A stretch of 64,000 nucleotides of DNA from Pelagibius sp965227505. Its GTDB lineage: Bacteria; Pseudomonadota; Alphaproteobacteria; Kiloniellales; Kiloniellaceae. Of the stretch, positions 35,541 through 43,783 are shown piece after piece. Position numbers and translations under genes: made by a program. The stretch covers positions 4,650,001 to 4,714,000 of the forward strand of contig NZ_OZ245757.1 of the NCBI RefSeq assembly GCF_965227505.1, written 5' to 3'. The notes beneath the pieces were generated by a model. It was not told the origin of the DNA, made no database searches, and saw nothing but the letters and a program-made list of their open reading frames with translations. The stretch's first letter is position 1. Every line of letters starts with the position of its first letter.

Positions 35541-37271
35541 ATGAAGAAGCTACTGGCATCAGCCACCGCGCTGGCCATGCTTTGCGGGGCGGGTCCTGCC
35601 TTCGCGGACATGGCGGCGGCGGAAAGGTGGGTTGATGAAGAGTTCCAGCCTTCGGCGCTGACTCGCGACGAGCAGCTCGCCGAGATGGACTGGTTCATCA
35701 AAGCCGCCGAGCCCTTCCAGGGCATGGAGATCAACGTGCTGTCGGAGACGATTCCGACCCACAGCTACGAGTCCGAGGTCCTGACCAAGGCCTTCGAAGA
35801 GATCACCGGCATCAAGGTGAACCACCAGCTGCTCGGCGAGGGCGAGGTGGTGCAGGCGGTGCAGACGCAGATGCAGACGCGCCGCAATCTCTACGATGCC
35901 TACATCAACGACTCCGATCTGATCGGCACCCACTCGCGCCTCCAGCTTGCCTACAACCTCACTGACTTCATGGAAGGCGAGGGCAAGGACGTGACCAATC
36001 CGGGTCTCGACATCGACGACTTCATGGGCAAGTCCTTCACCACCGGGCCCGACGGCAAGCTCTACCAGCTGCCCGACCAGCAGTTCGCGAACCTCTACTG
36101 GTTCCGCAAGGACTGGTTCGACAAGCCCGAACTGCAGGCTCAGTTCAAGGAGATCTACGGCTACGACCTGGGCGTTCCGATCAACTGGTCGGCCTACGAG
36201 GACATCGCCGAGTTCTTCAGCGTCCATGTGAAAGAGATCGACGGTGTGCGCGTGTATGGCCACATGGACTACGGCAAGCGTGCGCCGGACCTCGGCTGGC
36301 GCATGACCGACGCCTGGCTGTCGATGGCCGGTGCCGGTTCGACCGGCCTGCCCAACGGCGTGCCGATCGACGAGTGGGGCATCCGCATGGAAGCGGGCTC
36401 CTGTAACCCGCAGGGTGCTTCGGTGTCCCGTGGCGGCGGCACCAATGGTCCTGCGGCCGTCTATGCCATCCGCAAGTGGGACGAATGGCTGCGCCAGTAC
36501 GCACCTCCGGGGGCGGCCAGCTACGACTTCTACCAGTCGCTGCCGGCGCTCAGCCAGGGCAACGTGGCCCAGCAGATCTTCTGGTACACGGCTTTCACCG
36601 CCTCGATGGTGAAGCCGAAGGCGGAAGGCAACAACACGGTCGATGACGAGGGCAACCCGCTGTGGCGGATGGCGCCGAGCCCGCACGGCCCCTACTGGCA
36701 GGAAGGTCAGAAGCTCGGCTATCAGGACGCCGGGTCCTGGACCATCCTGCAGTCGACGCCGATCGACCGCGCCAAGGCGGCTTGGCTCTACGCGCAGTTC
36801 GTGGTCTCCAAGACCGTGGACGTCAAGAAGAGCCACGTCGGTCTGACCTTCATCCGCGACTCAACCGTGCGGCATGAGAGCTTCAGCGAGCGGGCGCCCA
36901 AGCTGGGTGGCCTGGTCGAGTTCTACCGCTCGCCCGACCGCGTTCTGTGGTCGCCGACCGGCATCAACGTCCCCGACTATCCGAAGCTGGCCCAGCTCTG
37001 GTGGCAGCAGATCGGTGACGTGAACTCCGGTGCCTTCACGCCGCAGGAGGCCATGGACCGCCTCGCCGGCGAGATGGACCAGGTGATGGCGCGTATGCAG
37101 GCGGCCGACGAGCAGGCCAACGTCTACGGCGGCTGCGGCCCGCGTCTGAACGACGAGCAGGATGCTTCGGCCTGGCTTGGCAAGCCGGACGGCCCCAAGG
37201 CCAAGCTCGCCAACGAGAAGCCCCAGGGCGAGACCATCGCCTATGAGGAGATCATCAAACGCTGGCAATAA
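35541..37271 (+). CDS. glpV: Glycerol-3-phosphate ABC importer binding protein GlpV
   Basis: A 576-residue binding protein, longer than common sugar-binding proteins, as is usual for GlpV. The signal peptide is MKKLLASATALAMLCGAGPAFA (cleavage after AFA, near residue 22). The mature protein contains INVLSETIPTHSYESEVL and GTNGPAAVYAIRKWDEWL. It delivers glycerol 3-phosphate (or glycerol, in some relatives) to GlpPQ in the periplasm. GGGAGGAGGG lies just before the ATG. It is the last gene of the operon, followed by a strong terminator. Confidence 0.9.
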   Translation: MKKLLASATALAMLCGAGPAFADMAAAERWVDEEFQPSALTRDEQLAEMDWFIKAAEPFQGMEINVLSETIPTHSYESEVLTKAFEEITGIKVNHQLLGEGEVVQAVQTQMQTRRNLYDAYINDSDLIGTHSRLQLAYNLTDFMEGEGKDVTNPGLDIDDFMGKSFTTGPDGKLYQLPDQQFANLYWFRKDWFDKPELQAQFKEIYGYDLGVPINWSAYEDIAEFFSVHVKEIDGVRVYGHMDYGKRAPDLGWRMTDAWLSMAGAGSTGLPNGVPIDEWGIRMEAGSCNPQGASVSRGGGTNGPAAVYAIRKWDEWLRQYAPPGAASYDFYQSLPALSQGNVAQQIFWYTAFTASMVKPKAEGNNTVDDEGNPLWRMAPSPHGPYWQEGQKLGYQDAGSWTILQSTPIDRAKAAWLYAQFVVSKTVDVKKSHVGLTFIRDSTVRHESFSERAPKLGGLVEFYRSPDRVLWSPTGINVPDYPKLAQLWWQQIGDVNSGAFTPQEAMDRLAGEMDQVMARMQAADEQANVYGGCGPRLNDEQDASAWLGKPDGPKAKLANEKPQGETIAYEEIIKRWQ

Positions 37272-37338
37272 ACCTGGGCCGAATGCCGCCCGCCGGAAGC
37301 ATCTCGGCTTCGGGCGCGGCGGCAGGGGTTCCACTGCT

Positions 37339-37366
37339 GGGGCGGCTTCGACCGCCCCTTTTTTTT
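37339..37366 (+). terminator. Intrinsic terminator of the glp operon
   Basis: GGGGCGG (37339-37345), loop CTTCGA, CCGCCCC (37352-37358) and a run of eight T (37359-37366). This is a textbook Rho-independent terminator 68 bp after the glpV stop. Confidence 0.92.
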
Positions 37367-37392
37367 GGCCGTGTCGGCCTGCCGCCCGGGCG

Positions 37393-38439
37393 CTACTCGA
37401 TGCGCTGCGCCGAGCGGATCATCGCGGCAAGCAGGGAGAGATCGAGCGGCCTGCGCGCCGGCAGCCCCAGATCCGCTGCATAGTCGGCCGCCGCAGCCTG
37501 CACATCGCGGGGCGCGTTGACATAACCCAGGGCCTGAAGAAGCGTGGTGGCGGAGGCCGTCGGCACGGCCCGCACCGGACCTCTTTCGGCAGGCTGGCCC
37601 GGGTCGCCCAGCAGGTTGCCCCGCCGGGTCATCGCCGCCTGGCGGGCCAACGCGGATCCTTGCGCTGCCCCGCGCACGAAGAAGTCGGCCAGGACCCGCA
37701 CCTCCCCATCGGCGATCACGAAGGGCGGCAAGGCCCGCTCGGAAGCTGTGGCCTGACAGAGACCGGCCAGGGCTGCTTCCCGGCCCTTGCAGCCGAAGTA
37801 GAGGGAAACCGCGTGAGGCCAGTCGACGCGATAGCCTGCGCGCAGCGTGACGGCTTCGCCGCGCGCTTCGCGCGCTTCCAGGCTGGGATCGCGCCACTGC
37901 AGGCCCAGCCAGCCGGTCTTGAGGCCGATGGGCTCCGCCAGCTTCAGGATTGCCCAGTTGTTGGTGATGTTGGCCAGGTTGGCGCCGGCGGCGGGGCTGT
38001 ATCCCGGCGCCGGGGTGAAGCCGGCGATCTTCGAGTCGGCCAGGAAGCGGTCTTTCTGGTAGGCGGCAATGAAGTGCAGTTCCTGCGGCTGCCACCAGCG
38101 TGCTTCGCGCTTCGAATAGAGACACTGGGCCTGGGTCAGGACCAGTTGCGGCCCGATCAGGATTCCGTTGCAGAACCCCTGCCCGGCAAGGTTGACGCGC
38201 CCCAGCGCGCTCCAGGGGTATTCCTGCGCATCGACGATCACGCGGCCGTCCAGCGGGGTCGGGTCTGCGCGGGTAGCTATCGGGGGCTGCGCCTCCGGGG
38301 TTGCGGAGGGGACCGGCGGAGCTTCCTGGCTCGGGGCGCAGGCCTGGAGGAGCAGCAGCAACGCCAGGCTGCCCAGAGCGCGCGCACGATGTGTTGTCGC
38401 CGGCGCCGGGCGGCGGCCATTCGGATGATCTGATTGCAT
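37393..38439 (-). CDS. Trypsin-like lipoprotein lacking the catalytic triad
   Basis: A 348-residue protein with a lipoprotein signal: a hydrophobic core and lipobox LLQAC (Cys34). Residues about 65-240 resemble exported trypsin-like proteases, with GFCNGILIGPQLVLTQAQCL in the position of the family's VLTAAHCL. Gln105 replaces the catalytic His. NNWAILKL has Asn161 for the expected Asp, and no GDSG motif is present where CQATASERALP occurs. So all three catalytic residues appear lost. The cysteine pattern is kept, suggesting a binding role. The ATG at 38439 has GAGGGAG 7 bp upstream and is preferred to one nine codons earlier. Confidence 0.72.
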   Translation of the reverse strand: MQSDHPNGRRPAPATTHRARALGSLALLLLLQACAPSQEAPPVPSATPEAQPPIATRADPTPLDGRVIVDAQEYPWSALGRVNLAGQGFCNGILIGPQLVLTQAQCLYSKREARWWQPQELHFIAAYQKDRFLADSKIAGFTPAPGYSPAAGANLANITNNWAILKLAEPIGLKTGWLGLQWRDPSLEAREARGEAVTLRAGYRVDWPHAVSLYFGCKGREAALAGLCQATASERALPPFVIADGEVRVLADFFVRGAAQGSALARQAAMTRRGNLLGDPGQPAERGPVRAVPTASATTLLQALGYVNAPRDVQAAAADYAADLGLPARRPLDLSLLAAMIRSAQRIE

Positions 38440-38670
38440 GCCCCACTCCCTCTTGCGGCTGGCCATCTTGCGCCTAGCGTGACCGATTTTTGTTCGTCGG
38501 CTCCCCCCTGCCTGTCGGAGACCTCCTTATAGCCTGCTTCGGCGCCAGGCGCCTGACCATAATCCGCGGTTCGCGACCCGGTCGCGGCCGGGTCCTCCGC
38601 GGTGGCCGCCTGCCGGGCTGCGTGGCATACTCCGCGCGCAGTTCCAGATGCGATCGTTTTGGAGGAGTTC

Positions 38671-39204
38671 ATGATGCTACGGCCAAGCCGTCTTTTGGCG
38701 GCCGTGTTCCTGTTGCTGTTTTCCGCCGCCGGGGCCCCGGCCCAAGACCAGACTCAAGACCAGACCCAGGACCAGACGCAACCGGCGGCGGCCCCGGCTG
38801 GCGGCCCGCTGGCGGGTGTCAATGTCCTGCAGATCAGCGTGGCGCCCTTGAGCGCGGATTCGCAGCGGTGCGGCCTGCAGCAGGACCTGATCCTCGAATC
38901 GTTCCAACAGCCGCTCGTCGCCGAGGGGCTTGCGGTGCAGCGCTCCGCCCATGTGCGCATTGTCGTGACTGCAACGACGGTGGTCTACGAAGGCGCGACC
39001 TGCATCTCGACCATCGGTGCCATGGCGACCCAGAACACCCGCTACTTCGACCGCCAGACCCAGTCGGAGCGGGCCGGTCAGGTGCTGCTGTGGAGCGACT
39101 CCGGTCTCTTTGTCACCGGCGAGCGCGATCATGTGGTGCTGACCAACATCGGGTTTCGCGATCTTGCCCGCTCTTTCATTCGCAAGTGGCAGCTCGATCA
39201 GTAG
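38671..39204 (+). CDS. Hypothetical exported protein
   Basis: A 177-residue protein of unknown function. A signal peptide (LLAAVFLLLFSAAGAPAQ) ends after APA near residue 24. A DQTQ repeat (three copies) and a short Ala/Pro linker follow. The remaining domain, about residues 50-177, has two cysteines (QRCGLQ and GATCIST) that may pair, and alternates beta-like stretches (VRIVVTATTVVYEG). A double ATG is present (38671 and 38674) after GGAGGAG; either is possible. Both neighbours are unrelated, so context gives no hint. Confidence 0.65.
   Translation: MMLRPSRLLAAVFLLLFSAAGAPAQDQTQDQTQDQTQPAAAPAGGPLAGVNVLQISVAPLSADSQRCGLQQDLILESFQQPLVAEGLAVQRSAHVRIVVTATTVVYEGATCISTIGAMATQNTRYFDRQTQSERAGQVLLWSDSGLFVTGERDHVVLTNIGFRDLARSFIRKWQLDQ
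38746..38781 (+). repeat. Three 12-bp coding repeats (DQTQ)
   Basis: GACCAGACTCAA, GACCAGACCCAG and GACCAGACGCAA encode three consecutive DQTQ units right after the signal peptide of the hypothetical exported protein. Only third codon positions differ. Confidence 0.85.
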
Positions 39205-39347
39205 GCGCAACACCAAAACGCAGAAATGACGGGCAAGATGCAACCTTAAGATTGTAATCCGGTCTTCACTGCGTTAAACTTTCGCCAGAAGCGGCAGTAG
39301 AGCCTGCTTTTCAGTGCTCTCTTCCCCAAGAAAGCTTCCCTTCTCTT

Positions 39348-39383
39348 GCCCCCGCCGACCTCCCCGGTGGGGGCGTTTCCTTT
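39348..39383 (+). terminator. Probable terminator after the exported protein
   Basis: GCCCCCGCC (39348-39356) and GGTGGGGGC (39366-39374) form a 9-bp stem with one G-T pair, followed by GTTTCCTTT. It is the only structure I see in the 300-bp gap 39205-39504, whose second part must hold the promoter of the next gene. Confidence 0.55.
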
Positions 39384-39504
39384 GCAGGACCGGGGGACTG
39401 CGATAGCTTGAGGGGGTCTTGGCGCGGAGGCTTTGCAGTGCACCCTCCGCATCTTCGGGGGCTGGAGCCGCGTCAGGGGGGACTGGGGAGAAAACTGGGC
39501 AGCT

Positions 39505-40323
39505 ATGAGCAACTCGACAGACGGTCTTCCGAAGAAGGCCTACCGTAACCTCGACTTTCTGGAATCGGCCTCGGCCAGGGCTTTGCGTATTCTTTCCGAG
39601 TACATCGAGCCCAACAGCCGGTTCAACCACTACAAGATCGACGACACGATTATCTTTTTCGGCTCGGCGCGCATCCTGCCGCGGGACGTGGCGCAGCAGC
39701 GACTCGACGCCGCCAGGGCGGACGGCGGCGACCTGAAGCGGGCGGAGCGGGACCTTGAGATGTCCCGCTACTACGAGGACACGCGGGAGCTGGCCCGGCG
39801 GCTCACCGAGTGGTCGAAGGGGCTGGAGGACGGTGACCGCCGCTTCGTGGTCTGCAGCGGCGGCGGACCGGGGATCATGGAGGCGGCCAACCGTGGCGCC
39901 TCCGAAGCCAAGGGCCTGAACGTCGGTCTCAACATCTCCCTGCCCATGGAGCAGCTCGACAACCCTTACATCAGCCGGGAACTGAACTTCGAGTTCCACT
40001 ATTTCTTCATGCGCAAGTTCTGGTTCGCCTACCTGGCGAAGGCGGTCGTGGTCATGCCCGGCGGCTTCGGTACGCTCGACGAGCTTTTCGAACTGCTGAC
40101 GCTGGTGCAGACAGGAAAGATCCGCAAGCAGATGCCCGTGGTTCTCTTCGGCAGCCAGTACTGGGCGGACGTGATCAACCTGGAAGCGCTGGAGCGTTAC
40201 GGCACCATCAGCCCGGAGGATCTCGAGCTGTTCTTTCGCACCGACTCGGTGGACGAGGCCTTCGACTTCGTTACCGAACAGCTCCAGTCCTACGCCCTGG
40301 ACATACCCGGACCGCGACTCTAG
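39505..40323 (+). CDS. LOG-family protein (lysine decarboxylase-like fold)
   Basis: A 272-residue protein of the LOG/TIGR00730 family. The signature parts are SGGGPGIMEAANRGA (near residues 122-136) and PGGFGTLDELFEL (near 197-209), the PGGxGTxxE motif that builds the active site. LOG enzymes release the base from cytokinin riboside monophosphates; bacterial relatives hydrolyse AMP or related nucleotides to free base and ribose phosphate. They are not lysine decarboxylases despite old names. The N-terminal extension of about 70 residues is typical of the longer subgroup. The ATG at 39505 lacks a close Shine-Dalgarno, though GGGGAG lies 14 bp upstream. Confidence 0.85.
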   Translation: MSNSTDGLPKKAYRNLDFLESASARALRILSEYIEPNSRFNHYKIDDTIIFFGSARILPRDVAQQRLDAARADGGDLKRAERDLEMSRYYEDTRELARRLTEWSKGLEDGDRRFVVCSGGGPGIMEAANRGASEAKGLNVGLNISLPMEQLDNPYISRELNFEFHYFFMRKFWFAYLAKAVVVMPGGFGTLDELFELLTLVQTGKIRKQMPVVLFGSQYWADVINLEALERYGTISPEDLELFFRTDSVDEAFDFVTEQLQSYALDIPGPRL

Positions 40324-40334
40324 CGGCGCACCGA

Positions 40335-41615
40335 TCAGCTCCCGCTCCGCAACAAGGGCTGAGCTTGCTGCGGAGCGGTCGCCTGCCGCAGGTCCCTTTT
40401 CTTGACGCAGAGATGCAGTCCGGCAGCAAGAAGGCCCAGCAGGATCGAGGCGTACCAGATCGCATCGTAGTGCCCGAAACGGTCGAAGTAGAGGCCGCCG
40501 ATCCACACGCCCGCGAAGCCGCCGAGCTGATGGCTGAGGAAAACAAAGCCGAAGAGGGTGCCCATGGCGCGCGGCCCGAACATCACGAGCACCAGTGCAC
40601 TGGTCAGCGGTACCGTGGAAAGCCAAAGGACGCCCATGGCCATGGCGAAGATCATCAGCGAAAGGGGGGTCAGGGGCTGCGAGATGAAGGCGAGAAGAAC
40701 CAGGGAGCGCAGGCCGTAGATTGCCGCCAGCACATAGGGTTTGGGGTAGATGGCGCCCAGGCGCGAGGCCAGCAGCGTGCCGGCGATGTTGGCCAGGCCG
40801 ACCAGGGCCAGCGCGCGCAGGCCGAAGGCCCGCAGTTCGTCGGGCGTCATGGTGGTTCCGCCGCAGAAGTGCACGACATAGTTCGGCAGATGCGCGGTGA
40901 TGAAGGCGAGGTGGAAGCCGCAGACATAGAAGCCGAGGCCGAGCAGCAGATAGCTGGGCTGGGTAAAGGCATGGCGCAGGGTCCGGACGAGCGGCACAGC
41001 CGCGGCTTCGGCCGCCGGCGGCGCTGCCGAGCAGAGGCGCGGGATGCACAGCGCCATGGGCGCCAGCATGGCGGCGACGATGATCATGACGGTGCGCCAG
41101 TCGAACCATTCGATGAGCTGTGAGACCACAAGCGGCAGAACGACCTGCCCGACCGATCCCAGGGCGGACGTCAGGCCCAGGTAGGCGCTTCGCTTTTCCG
41201 CCGGTGCCGCCCGGCCGACAACGGCGAGAACGACGCCGAAGGCGGTGCCTGAAATCCCCATGCCGACAAGCAGGCCGGTGCCGATGTGCTGGGCCAGAGG
41301 AGTGCTTCCGGTAACGCAGACGGCCAGGCCCAGGGCATAACAGCCGAGCCCGATCCACAGCGCCAGGCGGTCTCCCCATTTGTCGGCGACGGCGCCGAAG
41401 GCTGGCTGCGCCAATCCCCAGACGAGGTTCTGGATCGCGATTGACAGCGAGATCACTTCAATGCGGCCGTCGAAGAGATCGTTGGAGACCGGCTCAACGA
41501 TGCCGCCGAAGACCGCGCGCACTCCGAAGGACAGTGCCAGGACGATACCACCGGCGATCACGATGCTCATGGAACCGCTGGTATCCCGGTCATTCGCCAA
41601 GGTGCTGATGGTCAT
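40335..41615 (-). CDS. MFS transporter
   Basis: A 426-residue major facilitator transporter with about twelve hydrophobic segments and a short central loop near residue 205. The segment GAVADKWGDRLALW (near residue 75) is the conserved loop 2-3 motif (GxxxDRxGRR type). The substrate is unknown; the GGIVLALSFGVRAVFGG start resembles oxalate/formate or monocarboxylate-type members. It is divergently transcribed from a LysR-type regulator, which probably controls it. The ATG at 41615 is one of a few possible early starts. Confidence 0.85.
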   Translation of the reverse strand: MTISTLANDRDTSGSMSIVIAGGIVLALSFGVRAVFGGIVEPVSNDLFDGRIEVISLSIAIQNLVWGLAQPAFGAVADKWGDRLALWIGLGCYALGLAVCVTGSTPLAQHIGTGLLVGMGISGTAFGVVLAVVGRAAPAEKRSAYLGLTSALGSVGQVVLPLVVSQLIEWFDWRTVMIIVAAMLAPMALCIPRLCSAAPPAAEAAAVPLVRTLRHAFTQPSYLLLGLGFYVCGFHLAFITAHLPNYVVHFCGGTTMTPDELRAFGLRALALVGLANIAGTLLASRLGAIYPKPYVLAAIYGLRSLVLLAFISQPLTPLSLMIFAMAMGVLWLSTVPLTSALVLVMFGPRAMGTLFGFVFLSHQLGGFAGVWIGGLYFDRFGHYDAIWYASILLGLLAAGLHLCVKKRDLRQATAPQQAQPLLRSGS

Positions 41616-41674
41616 CTGCGTCCTGCCAAGAAGCTTCGCATGGGGCGGCGATGCGCCCGGATTGACCGAGAGGT

Positions 41675-41715
41675 TAGTGGCAGCCTATAGTTTTGAATAA
41701 CGAAAATATATGAAC
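41675..41715. promoter_or_regulatory. Divergent MFS/LysR control region
   Basis: The 121-bp gap has an AT-rich core with TTTTGAATAACGAAAATATA around 41690-41711, containing dyad-like TTTT-N8-AAAA. LysR regulators bind T-N11-A dyads in such divergent gaps. The match is suggestive only. Confidence 0.35.
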
Positions 41716-41736
41716 TGAAAATTCAAGAAACCTGAA

Positions 41737-42609
41737 GTGAAACCGACCTTCGACATCGATGCTCTGCGCGCCATCGTCCTGGGAAGCGACCTGCGCAGCT
41801 TCGCAAGTGCTGCGGTACAGCTCGGGCGCTCCCAGTCCGCGATCAGCATGCAGTTGAAGAAGCTTGAGCAACAGGCGGGGACGCCGCTGTTCGTGCGCAA
41901 GGGACGGGGCCTCGTGCCGACTGCGGCGGGCGAGGCTCTGGTCGCCTACGCGCGCCGGATCGTGGCGCTCAATGATGAAGCGGCGGCCACGCTCGGCGTT
42001 GCCGCGAGTACGACGACGGTCCGGCTGGGTTTGCCGCAGGATTTCTTCGACGATGTGATGCCCGCGACCCTGGCGGCCTTCTCACAGGATCATCGCAACG
42101 TGCATGTCGAGGTGCAGGCGGGCCCGAACCACATCCTGGGGGAGGAGACTGCCGCCGGCCGTCTCGACGTGGCGATTGCCCTGTTCAAGCAGCGGGCGGC
42201 TGCGGAAGGAGAGGCGCTTTGCGACCTTCCGATGCGTTGGATCGCGCAGCGGAACAACGCGGAACTCGCGGATCAGGATCCGCTCCCCCTGGTTCTCTTC
42301 AGCCATCCCTGCCATTTCCGCGAAGCCGCGCTGACGGCGCTCGATAGGGCCAAGCGGCGCTGGCATGCAGCCGTCACAACGCCGAGCCTGCCCGGTATCT
42401 GGGCGTCCCTGCGATCCAGACTCGGCGTTGCGGTTCGAACCGAGCACGGCCTGCCGCAGGATATGGTGTGTCTCCCGCGCAACGCCGGCCTGCCGGATCT
42501 GCCGCGCATCGAATTGAGGATGCTCCGGGCGCCGGAGGCTTCGGCACCGGCGCGCAGTCTCGCCGCGATCCTGAAGCGGGAGACTGTCGAGCGGGTCGGC
42601 GGCGGGTGA
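41737..42609 (+). CDS. LysR-family transcriptional regulator
   Basis: A 290-residue LysR protein. The N-terminal winged helix-turn-helix includes SFASAAVQLGRSQSAISMQLKKLEQQ (near residues 22-47) and GTPLFVRKGRGLVPTAAGE. The effector-binding domain follows residue 90. It has a GTG start and divergent orientation from the MFS gene 121 bp away, so it probably regulates that transporter in response to its substrate. The effector cannot be predicted. Confidence 0.9.
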   Translation: MKPTFDIDALRAIVLGSDLRSFASAAVQLGRSQSAISMQLKKLEQQAGTPLFVRKGRGLVPTAAGEALVAYARRIVALNDEAAATLGVAASTTTVRLGLPQDFFDDVMPATLAAFSQDHRNVHVEVQAGPNHILGEETAAGRLDVAIALFKQRAAAEGEALCDLPMRWIAQRNNAELADQDPLPLVLFSHPCHFREAALTALDRAKRRWHAAVTTPSLPGIWASLRSRLGVAVRTEHGLPQDMVCLPRNAGLPDLPRIELRMLRAPEASAPARSLAAILKRETVERVGGG

Positions 42610-42785
42610 ACGCGGCTGCCGACTGATTGTCGCAGGCCCCGCTCGTGTCGCCTGCGGCGTACGGCCTTCTCGCAGCACACTTTTCCGGTTCCCGCCTCAG
42701 CCGTGGCCGCTCCTGGATGCGATCGATGATGAACCGCGTCGGCCGTTGCTCTATGGTTCCCGCAGAGAAGCAAGAGGAGACAGCC

Positions 42786-43181
42786 ATGGTCATCACCAAG
42801 GGGTTCAAGGCTCTGCTGGCGGAAGCCAATGCGGTTGTCGATGCGGTCTCAGTGCGCGAGGCCATGGACATGCTCGAGGATGCCGATGTGGCCTTCATCG
42901 ACCTGCGCGAGCGCGAAGAACTGGCGCAAGGCACGATTCCGGGCGCTGCCCATGTGCCGCGCGGCCTGCTGGAGTTTGTCGCCGATCCGGAGAGCCCGAT
43001 GCACATCCCGTCTTTCGACCCGGCCAAGCAGCTTGTCGTGTTCTGTGCCTCCGGGGGGCGCTCGGCGCTTGCCGCAAAGACGCTGCAGGACATGGGGTTC
43101 CAGCGGGTGGCAAACCTCGTCGGCGGCTTTCAGGCCTGGAGCGAGGCCGAGGCGCCAATCGATCCCCTGCGCGACGTCTAG
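42786..43181 (+). CDS. Single-domain rhodanese-like protein
   Basis: A 131-residue rhodanese. The active-site loop is VVFCASGGRSALAAKTL, with Cys87 the persulfide-forming residue. FIDLREREE and GFQAWSEA mark the fold. It transfers sulfane sulfur in the cytoplasm; the acceptor is unknown. AAGAGGAGACAGCC precedes the ATG at 42786, chosen over a much earlier in-frame start. It is followed 23 bp later by a DinB-family gene on the same strand, probably an operon. Confidence 0.88.
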   Translation: MVITKGFKALLAEANAVVDAVSVREAMDMLEDADVAFIDLREREELAQGTIPGAAHVPRGLLEFVADPESPMHIPSFDPAKQLVVFCASGGRSALAAKTLQDMGFQRVANLVGGFQAWSEAEAPIDPLRDV

Positions 43182-43204
43182 CGATCTTGGCGTAGGGGGC
43201 GGCG

Positions 43205-43780
43205 GTGAACACGGTGGACCACCTTCTGGCCCAGGCGCGCAACAACGCCTGGGCGAACCGGCGGCTGCTGGCGGCCTGTGCTGCCGTGACACAAGAGCAG
43301 TTCACCGCGCCTCTCGGCGGGTTCTTCGGCAGCCTGCGGGCGACCCTCAATCACATCCTCTATGTCGATTGGTACTATGTTGACGCGCTGGAGGGCGGCA
43401 GCCTGGGCCCCGCCGCCTGGCGCGACGAGGAGCCCTGCAAGACACCTGCAGACCTTCAGCGCGAACAGGCCGCCGTTGACCAGCGCTTGATCGTGTTCTG
43501 CAAAGGCCTGGACGACACCGCGCTTGGCGCCCCGGTACGCCTGATCCGCGCGGACGGCGACAGGATCGAACGGACCGACCGGGTGCTGCTGCATCTTTTC
43601 CAGCATCAGGTCCATCATCGCGGCCAGGCACACGGCCTGCTGTCCACCGCCGGGGTTGAGCCCCCGCAGCTCGACGAGTTCTTCCTGAATCAAGACAGAG
43701 GCTTTCGCGCCGCGGAACTGGGCGCACTCGGCTGGCAGGAGGAGGATCTCTGGCGGGCGTGGCCCGCGCCGGGCGCTTGA
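43205..43780 (+). CDS. DinB-family protein (putative metal-dependent thiol transferase)
   Basis: A 191-residue four-helix DinB protein. The metal-binding histidines are in LRATLNHILYVDWYY (near residue 50) and LFQHQVHHRGQAHGLL (near residues 132-147). DinB/YfiT proteins bind a divalent metal and several transfer thiol cofactors or are induced by damage. It is co-oriented with a rhodanese gene, which hints at sulfur chemistry, and convergent with photolyase, separated by 3 bp. The start is GTG with GGCGG upstream. Confidence 0.82.
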   Translation: MNTVDHLLAQARNNAWANRRLLAACAAVTQEQFTAPLGGFFGSLRATLNHILYVDWYYVDALEGGSLGPAAWRDEEPCKTPADLQREQAAVDQRLIVFCKGLDDTALGAPVRLIRADGDRIERTDRVLLHLFQHQVHHRGQAHGLLSTAGVEPPQLDEFFLNQDRGFRAAELGALGWQEEDLWRAWPAPGA

Positions 43781-43783
43781 TCC

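Noticed and set aside
35394..35544. A 49-codon frame in the glpU-glpV gap overlapping the glpV start
   Set aside because: No ribosome site is convincing, the composition is low-complexity Gly/Pro, and hairpins occupy the region. It is better explained as an untranslated leader.
39274..41379. A 701-codon minus-strand frame opposite the LOG gene and in another frame of the MFS gene
   Set aside because: LOG and MFS frames carry clear family motifs; this frame has none.
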